From Candidatus Niyogibacteria bacterium RIFCSPLOWO2_12_FULL_41_13 (GTDB taxonomy: Bacteria > Patescibacteriota > Minisyncoccia > 2-12-FULL-41-13), in NCBI GenBank assembly GCA_001821615.1, contig MHMS01000002.1, forward strand, positions 1,102-34,889: a DNA stretch of 33,788 nucleotides, in the 5' to 3' direction. Within the stretch, counting starts at the first letter, position 1; every line of letters begins with the position of its first letter. The notes beneath the pieces were generated by a model, which made no database searches, had not been told where the DNA came from, and saw only the letters and a list, made by a program, of their open reading frames with translations. This document shows, piece after piece, positions 1 through 7,605 of this stretch. Made by a program: the position numbers and the translations under genes.

Positions 1-15
1 TAGCAAAATCATAAT

Positions 16-246
16 ATGAACAAAAAATTTTTAATTGCGGCGTTTATTTTAGTTGTCGCGGCGCTCGCTATGACGGCGTATTTTATCCTGCGATCAAAGC
101 CCAAAATTCCGCCAAAGCCGGTTGAAAAAGCAAAGCCGATAATTGAAATCAATCCAATTTCAAACCCGCTTGAAAAAAAACCGGAATTAAATCCGATTGA
201 AAAAATAAATCCTTTCAAAGATATTTACAAAAACCCTTTTGAATAA
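16..246 (+). CDS. small hypothetical protein with N-terminal hydrophobic anchor and Pro/Lys-rich tail
   Basis: 76-aa ORF; hydrophobic segment FLIAAFILVVAALAMTAYFIL then low-complexity PKIPPKPVEKAKP. Confidence 0.5.
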   Translation: MNKKFLIAAFILVVAALAMTAYFILRSKPKIPPKPVEKAKPIIEINPISNPLEKKPELNPIEKINPFKDIYKNPFE

Positions 247-1510
247 TACAAATAAAACAATAATTTATTTTTTTATCGTCCTGATGGCAACTTTTTTGGC
301 TTTGGGGATTGTCTTAGCTTCTTCAAAAGAAGATATTGTTTTTCCCGTTGTTGAACTTGGCGGATGCGAAAATAAAGAGCAATGCAAGATGTATTGCGAC
401 AATCCCGATAACATCAAGCAATGCGTCGGTTTTGCCGAAAAACATAATTTACTGGGCAAAGACGAAATTGAAAAAGCGAAAAGATTCATGGAAGCCGGAA
501 ATAAGGGACCGGGCGAATGCAATTCGCAAAAATCCTGCGAAGAATATTGCAATAATATAAATAACATGGACGAATGTCTGGCGTTTGCCGAAACGCACGG
601 AATGATGGATGATGAAGAACTTGAAGAAGCGAAAAAAGTCCAGTCGGCGCTGAAAAGGGGAGCAAAACTTCCGGGAGGATGCGAAAACAAAAATGAATGC
701 GAACAATACTGCGAGAACTCCGAGCATATGGAAGAATGCATCGCTTTTGCGGAAACAGCGGGATTCATTCCGCCGGACGAACTTGAAGACGCCAAAAAAG
801 CGCTCTCGGCGATAAAAAGGGGGATTAAACCGCCGCCTTGCCGGGGCAAAAAAGAATGCGATAATTATTGCGGAGAACCGCAGAATTTTGAATCTTGCCT
901 TGTTTTTGCCGAGGCGGCCGGCTTTATCAGCGAAGAAGAAGCGGAAATGGCGCGAAAAACCGGCGGCAGGGGCCCTGGCGACTGTCGGGGCAAAGACGAG
1001 TGCGATGAATATTGCCAAAGACCGGAAAATGTAAAAGAGTGCGTTGATTTTGTGGAAACCGCACAAACCAGCGGACCGGGCGGCTGTAAATCCAAAAAAG
1101 AATGCGAAGAATTTTGTCAAAAACCGGAAAATACGGAAACCTGCCTGGATTTTGCCGCGAAATCCGGAATGATGAGTCCGGAAGAAAGCGAAAAAATTAA
1201 AAATATGATGAGACAAGCTCAACCAATTAAAAGACCTGACCGAGAACGAGAACATGACCGACAAGGAGAATTTAAACAAATGACACCGCCCGAATTTGAA
1301 TCCGAATTTAAACTTGAAAGAGAAAAAATATTTGAATCTGAAAAAGAAAAAATAATGGAGCAGATTCCGCCCGAATTTCGTGAAATAATTCCGCGAGAAA
1401 TGCCCGACAAAATGCCGCCGCCCCCGTCTTCCGAACCAATGCCGCAAATTCTGCCTTTTAAAAAATCCATTGACAACGCCAAAGCCCTTATTTTGGAAAT
1501 TTTGCGTTAA
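239..1510 (+). CDS. exported Cys-rich repeat protein (six C-x5-C-x3-C-x8-C repeats)
   Basis: N-terminal hydrophobic segment, then six tandem units like PGGCENKNECEQYCENSEHMEECIAFAETAGF. ORF opens with TTG at 239; ATG at 284 is an alternative start. Confidence 0.8.
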   Translation: MNNTNKTIIYFFIVLMATFLALGIVLASSKEDIVFPVVELGGCENKEQCKMYCDNPDNIKQCVGFAEKHNLLGKDEIEKAKRFMEAGNKGPGECNSQKSCEEYCNNINNMDECLAFAETHGMMDDEELEEAKKVQSALKRGAKLPGGCENKNECEQYCENSEHMEECIAFAETAGFIPPDELEDAKKALSAIKRGIKPPPCRGKKECDNYCGEPQNFESCLVFAEAAGFISEEEAEMARKTGGRGPGDCRGKDECDEYCQRPENVKECVDFVETAQTSGPGGCKSKKECEEFCQKPENTETCLDFAAKSGMMSPEESEKIKNMMRQAQPIKRPDREREHDRQGEFKQMTPPEFESEFKLEREKIFESEKEKIMEQIPPEFREIIPREMPDKMPPPPSSEPMPQILPFKKSIDNAKALILEILR

Positions 1511-1533
1511 TTCGCTATTATATCCCAATAATA

Positions 1534-2187
1534 ATGAATAAAATCGTTTATTGGCTATTGATTACCGGCCTTGCCATCGCTGGCGTTGTTATCGGCGTAA
1601 AAAGCTTAAACAACAGCAGGCCGCAGAATAATTCAAGTTATTCTCAAGCGGCGGCTATTTCTCCCAACGATTGGATAAAAGGAAAAAAAGAAGCGAAAAA
1701 CACATTAATTGAATACAGCGATTTCCAATGTCCGGCTTGCGGACTTTATTATCCGCTTTTAAAACAATTAAGCCGGGAGTTTGGCGAAAATATGATGTTT
1801 GTTTACAGGCATTTTCCTTTACAACAGCACAAAAACGCAAAACCCGCGGCTTACGCGAGCGAGGCGGCCGGAAAACAGGACAAATTCTGGGAAATGCACG
1901 ATTTAATTTTTGAAAATCAGGACGAGTGGTCGGCAAAAAGCGACGACAAGGCAAAAGAAATTTTCATAAAATACGCAGGCTCTCTCAATCTTAATATTGA
2001 AAAATTCAAAAACGATTTAAACTTGGAAGAAATAAATAAAAAAGTGGAAAGCGATTTCCAAAGCGGGCTCAAGCTCAAAGTTAACGCCACGCCAACATTC
2101 TTTTTAAACGGCGAAAAACTCCAAAATCCGCGAAGTTATGATGAACTTAAAAACATTATCCAGCAAACAATCCAAACAGCTTCTTGA
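1534..2187 (+). CDS. DsbA-family thiol:disulfide oxidoreductase (thioredoxin fold), membrane anchored
   Basis: N-terminal TM; YSDFQCPACGLYYPLLKQL (CPAC active site); VNATPTFFLNGEKL cis-Pro loop. Confidence 0.88.
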   Translation: MNKIVYWLLITGLAIAGVVIGVKSLNNSRPQNNSSYSQAAAISPNDWIKGKKEAKNTLIEYSDFQCPACGLYYPLLKQLSREFGENMMFVYRHFPLQQHKNAKPAAYASEAAGKQDKFWEMHDLIFENQDEWSAKSDDKAKEIFIKYAGSLNLNIEKFKNDLNLEEINKKVESDFQSGLKLKVNATPTFFLNGEKLQNPRSYDELKNIIQQTIQTAS

Positions 2188-2602
2188 TTGGCTGATTGCC
2201 GCTTTCCTTGGCTTTGGATTTACCGGCTTGATTGACTCCGCGTACCTTACCGCAAAATATTATTCCGGCTCTCCTCTTGAATGCCAGATTTTAATCGGAT
2301 GCGATATTGTCGCCACAAGCCAATACGCGGAAATATTTCATGCGCCGGTCGCTCTCTTGGGAGTGATTTATTATTTATTGATTGTTTCGCTTATCGCCCT
2401 CTATGTCAAAACAAAAAAAGAGAATGTTTTAATCGGCGTTTCTTTTTTAACAATTTTCGGCTTCTTGGCTTCCCTCTGGTTTTTGTATCTCCAATTGTTC
2501 GTCATTAAAGCGCTTTGTTTTTATTGCATCGTCTCGGCCGCCGCTTCAACGGCTTTATTCATTTCAGGAATTATTTTTATCAGAAAATTTAACGCGCGAT
2601 AA
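2138..2602 (+). CDS. VKOR family integral membrane protein
   Basis: Multi-TM protein with paired cysteines (LECQILIGCDIVATSQYAEIFHAPVALLGVIYY; IKALCFYCIVSAAAS) typical of bacterial VKOR; overlaps the DsbA-like gene. Confidence 0.85.
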   Translation: MMNLKTLSSKQSKQLLDWLIAAFLGFGFTGLIDSAYLTAKYYSGSPLECQILIGCDIVATSQYAEIFHAPVALLGVIYYLLIVSLIALYVKTKKENVLIGVSFLTIFGFLASLWFLYLQLFVIKALCFYCIVSAAASTALFISGIIFIRKFNAR

Positions 2603-2629
2603 TCGCAAAATAATGATAATATACCGATT

Positions 2630-3127
2630 ATGAACCCCGAATCAATGCTAAAAGGCCGGATGGCCGAGACATTGTTTGAGGAACTAATGCGCCAATCTGG
2701 CAATATCGTGTACAGATTCGGCTATGAGGCGATAGCGCAGAATTTAACCCAATTGGAAGAAAAATTTGACCGCTACAGCGAAGTGGGGGAACGAATCCGC
2801 GCTATCCCTGATTTTATTGTAATCGATCAAAAGGGTAAACCCGACTTTGTGGAGGTAAAATTTCGCTGGAAGCCGGAATTACACAGAGATGATTTCGAGA
2901 AACTTAAAAAGATTGATAAGTTGTGGAGCCCAAAGTTAATATTTGTTAATTGTTGGAAACAACCATATTTTCGCATATCCGAACCTCCTTATATTGATAA
3001 AGGAAAATTGCGTTTAAAACCGCTTCTTGCGGAAAATAATTGGAGAATCAACAGGGAAATTTACGATGAATACGAAAGATTGGTTTATAAGTATCTCACG
3101 CCTACATTAATTCCGTCTAAACGATAA
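2630..3127 (+). CDS. putative PD-(D/E)XK nuclease-like protein
   Basis: IPDFIVIDQKGKPDFVEVKFRWKP resembles the PD...(D/E)xK core; overall family not recognised. Confidence 0.5.
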   Translation: MNPESMLKGRMAETLFEELMRQSGNIVYRFGYEAIAQNLTQLEEKFDRYSEVGERIRAIPDFIVIDQKGKPDFVEVKFRWKPELHRDDFEKLKKIDKLWSPKLIFVNCWKQPYFRISEPPYIDKGKLRLKPLLAENNWRINREIYDEYERLVYKYLTPTLIPSKR

Positions 3128-3155
3128 TTAAATTATAACTTTTTTAAGTTCATAC

Positions 3156-3185
3156 TATCTCTAATTCGTGCGAATAGTAGAATAA
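3156..3185. promoter_or_regulatory. candidate operator copy A (30-bp repeat with palindrome ATTCGTGCGAAT)
   Basis: tatctctaattcgtgcgaatagtagaataa; 28/30 identical to 3512-3541. Confidence 0.55.
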
Positions 3186-3234
3186 ATAATAATTTTGTTA
3201 TACAATAAATAAAATATAATTATTATAAATTATA

Positions 3235-3507
3235 ATGAACAAATATATGAAAAAAATGGAGAGAATTTTAAAAGCATTGGCTAACCAACGGCGGTTGGCG
3301 ATTCTAAAATACTTAAAAGAAAACAAAGAATCTCCGGTGGCGGAAATCGCGGAAGAAATTGATTTATCGTTTAAGGCCACTTCAAAACATCTTGGCGTTT
3401 TATCGGCGGCAGACATTGTTGAAAAAGAACAGCGAAGTTTACAAATGTTTTATCGTTTATCCGATAATCAACAACTGCCGGCAAAATATATTATCTCCCT
3501 TCTTTAA
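3235..3507 (+). CDS. ArsR-family HTH transcriptional regulator
   Basis: ERILKALANQRRLAILKYLKENKESPVAEIAEEIDLSFKATSKHLGVLSAADIVEKEQRSLQMFYRLS, typical ArsR winged HTH. Confidence 0.85.
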   Translation: MNKYMKKMERILKALANQRRLAILKYLKENKESPVAEIAEEIDLSFKATSKHLGVLSAADIVEKEQRSLQMFYRLSDNQQLPAKYIISLL

Positions 3508-3511
3508 TTTA

Positions 3512-3541
3512 TATCTCTAATTCGTACGAATGGTAGAATAA
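3512..3541. promoter_or_regulatory. candidate operator copy B (30-bp repeat with perfect palindrome ATTCGTACGAAT)
   Basis: tatctctaattcgtacgaatggtagaataa directly after the regulator stop codon. Confidence 0.55.
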
Positions 3542-3554
3542 TGAATATAAAATA

Positions 3555-3588
3555 AAAAACGCCCACACTACTTGTGTTGGGCGGTTTT
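3555..3588. terminator. probable bidirectional intrinsic terminator
   Basis: aaaaaacgcccacactacttgtgttgggcggtttt: stem-loop flanked by A-run and T-run. Confidence 0.7.
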
Positions 3589-3608
3589 CAATGTCCGGTT
3601 TGCGAATT

Positions 3609-3830
3609 TTAGCATGGCCATCCAATTTTTGTTTCAGAATGCTTTCCTATTTGACTCTTGAAATGACATTCGAAACACGGAGTGGGTTTTTTATGACGAA
3701 AACAATATGCGCCAGTTACAAAGCGATATGCTTTCTTTACGCAATCTGGATGTCCATAAATTTCTCCTCCTGCTTCCGAAGACAAAAGAACTAACATCCC
3801 TTCTTCTTGTCCGCAATAAAAACATTTCAT
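3609..3830 (-). CDS. 73-aa Cys-rich small protein (putative zinc-binding)
   Basis: Starts at internal ATG 3830 preceded by AGGAGGT with a 6-nt gap; MKCFYCGQEEG...CFRHKKPTPCFECHFKS has several Cys pairs. Confidence 0.7.
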   Translation of the reverse strand: MKCFYCGQEEGMLVLLSSEAGGEIYGHPDCVKKAYRFVTGAYCFRHKKPTPCFECHFKSQIGKHSETKIGWPC

Positions 3831-3930
3831 CGTAATACCTCCTCTCTCTGATTTTAAGTTTAGAGCTTGAATAAGAACCAAAATCTGCTTAAAGTTTATA
3901 TAATAAATCAAAAAAAGCAAGGCTAATTTT

Positions 3931-5757
3931 ATGGCGTATAAAGATAAAGACGGGGAAATCAACCCTGACGAGATATTTCTTGATTCAAAAAACATTCCCG
4001 GTTTTGACACGGGCCGTCTTGAAGGCAGATTGCCTCTTTTTATCAAACCCGGAATTTCTTACGCGGTTTTTTTCGCGTTTTTTGCCATTATTTCAATAAT
4101 TTTCGCGAAACAATTTTATCTCCAAATAATAAAAGGCGAAGAACTTAAAAATCTTGCCGAGAAAAATTCTTTAAAAAAGCGCGCTGTTGCGGCGGAGAGG
4201 GGAATAATTTACGACCGATTTTCAAAAAAATTGGCTTGGAACACGCCTTCTTTTCGGATTGTTTTAAACGCCGAAAAAATCGGGGATGATGAAAAAATCC
4301 AAAATTACCTGCTGGCAAATTTTGGATTGAAAAAAGAAGAAATGAGCGCCGAGAATAAAACAATTCTTGGCGAATTCACCGACTGGGGAGAAATAGAAAA
4401 AATTCTGCGGGAATTCAAAGATTTTGAAGGCGCGATTGAAATAGAAAATTCGGCTTCCCGGCAATACTCTGATATTAAGGGTTTGTCGCATATTGTCGGA
4501 TACATCGGCTATTCTGATAAGTCGGATGCAAAATCCGGAATGGACGGCGCGGAAAAAATTTTTGAGGACAAGTTAAAGGGAGAGAGCGGAATAAAACTCA
4601 TGGAAACAAACGCTCAGGGCAAGATAATTTCGGAAAATATGATTTCAAAACCAAAAAAAGGCGAAAATATCCAACTGACGATTGACGCGGAGCTCCAGAA
4701 CGCTTTACATAAAAGCATTGAAAACACGGCCCTGATTTCCAACTTTAAAGGAGGCGCGGGAATAATTATTGATGTTGAAAACGGCGAAATAGCGGCAATA
4801 ACAAGTTATCCGGAATACGACCTTGGCGTTTTAAACGCCGGCCGGCCGGCAGGGGAGATTAAAAAATTTTTAAACGACCCGAACCACCCTTTCTTTTTTC
4901 GGCCCTCGGAAGGCTTATATTCGCCCGGCTCCACTTTCAAGCCCTTAATCGCTCTCGGAGCGTTAAACGAAAAAATTATTGATTCTCAGAAAAAAATTTT
5001 GTCAACCGGTTCAATTTCTCTTCCTAATCCTTATAATCCCAAAGCTAAAAACATATTTTACGATTGGAAGGCGCACGGCTGGGTTGATATGAACGACGCG
5101 CTCGCTTATTCTTCCAATGTTTATTTTTACGAAATCGGCGGAGGATTTGAAAATCAGCCGGGGCTCGGCATAAACAGAATTAAAAAATACGCGGAAATTT
5201 TTGAATTGACCAAAAAAACCGGCTTTGAATTTAACGAGGCCGAAGGATTGATGCCGGACCCTGAATGGAAAAAGAACAATGATAAAAACGACCCCGTCTG
5301 GCGGATTGGCGACACTTATAACGCAAGCATCGGTCAGGGGGCGGTGAAAGTCACTCCTTTGCAAATGGCAAAATTTATTTCAATAATCGCCTCGGAGGGA
5401 GAATCAATCGCGCCGCATATAATAAAAAAACAAATCGCTCCCAAAAAAATAGAGTTTAACAAAGAATATTTTAAAATAGTAAAAAAGGGGCTTGAATCGG
5501 CGGTGAATTACGGAACCGCTTCGGCTCTAAGCGGCCTTCCGATAAAAGTTGCCGGCAAAACAGGAACCGCCGAGCTCGGCCCGGCAAATCTTATTGATTC
5601 GTGGTTTATCGGTTATTTTCCGGCGGAAAAACCGAAATTCGCCATCGTCATAGTTCTTGAAAAAAGACAAAGCAACAACTTAACCGGCGCTGTTTATGCG
5701 GCAAAACAAACTCTGGAATGGTTTTTGGAAAACCGAACAGCAGAATATAATTTATAA
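3931..5757 (+). CDS. mrdA: penicillin-binding protein 2 (transpeptidase)
   Basis: N-terminal TM, dimerisation domain, SPGSTFKP (SxxK), YSSNVYFYEIG (SxN), AGKTGTAE (KTG). Confidence 0.9.
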   Translation: MAYKDKDGEINPDEIFLDSKNIPGFDTGRLEGRLPLFIKPGISYAVFFAFFAIISIIFAKQFYLQIIKGEELKNLAEKNSLKKRAVAAERGIIYDRFSKKLAWNTPSFRIVLNAEKIGDDEKIQNYLLANFGLKKEEMSAENKTILGEFTDWGEIEKILREFKDFEGAIEIENSASRQYSDIKGLSHIVGYIGYSDKSDAKSGMDGAEKIFEDKLKGESGIKLMETNAQGKIISENMISKPKKGENIQLTIDAELQNALHKSIENTALISNFKGGAGIIIDVENGEIAAITSYPEYDLGVLNAGRPAGEIKKFLNDPNHPFFFRPSEGLYSPGSTFKPLIALGALNEKIIDSQKKILSTGSISLPNPYNPKAKNIFYDWKAHGWVDMNDALAYSSNVYFYEIGGGFENQPGLGINRIKKYAEIFELTKKTGFEFNEAEGLMPDPEWKKNNDKNDPVWRIGDTYNASIGQGAVKVTPLQMAKFISIIASEGESIAPHIIKKQIAPKKIEFNKEYFKIVKKGLESAVNYGTASALSGLPIKVAGKTGTAELGPANLIDSWFIGYFPAEKPKFAIVIVLEKRQSNNLTGAVYAAKQTLEWFLENRTAEYNL

Positions 5758-5796
5758 TATTGATTTTACGGATATTATTCGCTATTTTTAAATAAT

Positions 5797-7263
5797 ATGA
5801 GCCCAATTGACGATATACGGAAAAACCGCCTTGAAAAATTAAATATTCTCAAATCAAAAAACATTGAGCCCTATCCAGTCAAAACGGGGAAAATTTCATC
5901 TCTTGCCGAAGTTCTTGGAAAATTCAAAACTTTGGAAAAAAAGAAAGCGAAAACGGCGATTGCCGGAAGAATTATAGCCAAAAGAGAACATGGTAGCTCA
6001 ATTTTTGCCGATATTTATGACGGCGAAGCGAAATTGCAGGCGTATTTCAAAAAAGATTCGCTGGGAAACGAATCTTTTGACGCGTTTCAAGAAACGATTG
6101 ACATCGGCGACTTTGTTTATTTAAAAGGCAGGGTTTTTACGACTAAAAAAGGAGAAAAAACTCTTGAAGCGGGGGAATGGAAAATTTTATCAAAAAGTTT
6201 GTTGCCTCTTCCGGAAAAATGGCACGGACTGCAAGATATTGAAGAAAGGTTCAGAAAAAGACATTTGGATTTATTGATGAACGAAAATGTCCGGGAAGTT
6301 TTTTCAATCAGGCATAAACTTATTAAATTTTTGCGCGACTTTCTTGATAAAGAAAATTTTATTGAGGTAGAAACGCCCATACTCCAATCCCAAGCAGGCG
6401 GAGCTTTGGCAAAACCATTTGTCTCTCATCATAACGCCCTAAATATTGATTTATATTTGAGAATCGCGCCAGAGCTTTATCTTAAACGCCTACTGGTCGC
6501 CGGCTATAAAAAAATCTACGAAATCGGAAGAAATTTCAGGAACGAAGGAATTGACGCCACCCACAATCCCGAATTCACAATGCTTGAATTATACGAAGCG
6601 TACGCCAACGCGGATTCACACATTGAATTCGTTGAAAAAATGATAAAGCATCTGGCAAAAAATCTTTTCGGAAAGCCGCTCATTCAATATAAGGACCAGA
6701 CAATTGACCTTAGTAAAAAATTCAAAAAAATCACTTTTGACGAAGCATTGTCGCGCTACGCCTTGATTCGCGATTTTGAAAAACTTTCCGACAAAGAACT
6801 CGCGCTCAAAGCGAAACAACTCGGACTTGAGCCGGAAAAAATCGCTTATCGGGGCAAATTAGCCGATGAAATTTTCAAAAAAATCTGCCGGCCAAAAATG
6901 ATAGAGCCGACTTTTATCGTAAATCATCCGCAGGAAATTTCACCTTTGGCAAAACCGAGTTCAATTGAAGGAAAAGCCGACCGTTATCAGCTGATAATCA
7001 GAGGCCTTGAAATCGTAAACGGATTTTCAGAGCTTAACGACCCCCTTAAGCAAAGAGACTTTTTTGAAAACCAGCAAAAATTAAAAGCAAAAGGAGAAGA
7101 AGAAATTATGCCGCTTGACGAAGAATTTTTGGAAGCTCTTGAGTACGGAATGCCTCCAGCCGGAGGGCTCGGCATAGGCATAGACCGTTTAATTATGCTT
7201 TTTACAAATACCACCAATATTAAAGAGGTTATTTTATTCCCAACTCTAAAACCGCGCGAATAA
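5797..7263 (+). CDS. lysS: lysyl-tRNA synthetase, class II
   Basis: RFRKRHLDLLMN, YEIGRNFRNEGIDATHNPEFTMLELYEAY, PPAGGLGIGIDRLIML. Confidence 0.95.
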   Translation: MSPIDDIRKNRLEKLNILKSKNIEPYPVKTGKISSLAEVLGKFKTLEKKKAKTAIAGRIIAKREHGSSIFADIYDGEAKLQAYFKKDSLGNESFDAFQETIDIGDFVYLKGRVFTTKKGEKTLEAGEWKILSKSLLPLPEKWHGLQDIEERFRKRHLDLLMNENVREVFSIRHKLIKFLRDFLDKENFIEVETPILQSQAGGALAKPFVSHHNALNIDLYLRIAPELYLKRLLVAGYKKIYEIGRNFRNEGIDATHNPEFTMLELYEAYANADSHIEFVEKMIKHLAKNLFGKPLIQYKDQTIDLSKKFKKITFDEALSRYALIRDFEKLSDKELALKAKQLGLEPEKIAYRGKLADEIFKKICRPKMIEPTFIVNHPQEISPLAKPSSIEGKADRYQLIIRGLEIVNGFSELNDPLKQRDFFENQQKLKAKGEEEIMPLDEEFLEALEYGMPPAGGLGIGIDRLIMLFTNTTNIKEVILFPTLKPRE

Positions 7264-7342
7264 AAAATGGGTTATCCACAATAGAATTGCGGATTTAAAA
7301 ACTTTTATAATAAGTAAAAGCTCTTAAAAAAGGAGGTGGCGG

Positions 7343-7549
7343 ATGCCAGTAATAACGGTAAAAATAAGGAAAGGGGAGATTTGCGGACTGATTAGAAGAC
7401 CGGTAATTGATGATTTTAGAAACAGATGTATATCACCATCTTATCTGCTTGAACTCATTGGAAAAGAAGTTGAAGTTAACATATTGCCCTGTCTGGAACA
7501 AAACACTTGTTGTCATAATCAGCATCCTCTTTCCAGAGGAGACCCATAA
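7343..7549 (+). CDS. small hypothetical protein
   Basis: 68-aa ORF with near-consensus SD (AAGGAGGTGG at 7330-7339) and a downstream terminator. Confidence 0.6.
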   Translation: MPVITVKIRKGEICGLIRRPVIDDFRNRCISPSYLLELIGKEVEVNILPCLEQNTCCHNQHPLSRGDP

Positions 7550-7566
7550 AGTCTCCTTATTTTTTA
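7537..7566 (+). terminator. intrinsic terminator
   Basis: AGGAGAC-CCATAAA-GTCTCCT then T-rich tract. Confidence 0.75.
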
Positions 7567-7568
7567 TC

Positions 7569-7597
7569 TTTGAATAGCGTGTTTTCCCTGCTATAAT
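7569..7597 (+). promoter_or_regulatory. sigma70-type promoter of P-type ATPase gene, apparently leaderless
   Basis: TTGAAT, about 16-nt spacer, extended -10 TGCTATAAT; ATG begins 8 nt after TATAAT. Confidence 0.6.
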
Positions 7598-7605
7598 GTC
7601 AGATT

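Noticed and set aside
265-849. Minus-strand 194-aa ORF
   Set aside because: Another antisense shadow of the Cys-repeat gene; Ser-rich, no start signal.
449-1528. Minus-strand 359-aa ORF opposite the Cys-repeat gene
   Set aside because: Shadow ORF with biased FRF/FFAF composition caused by the codon pattern of the repetitive sense gene.
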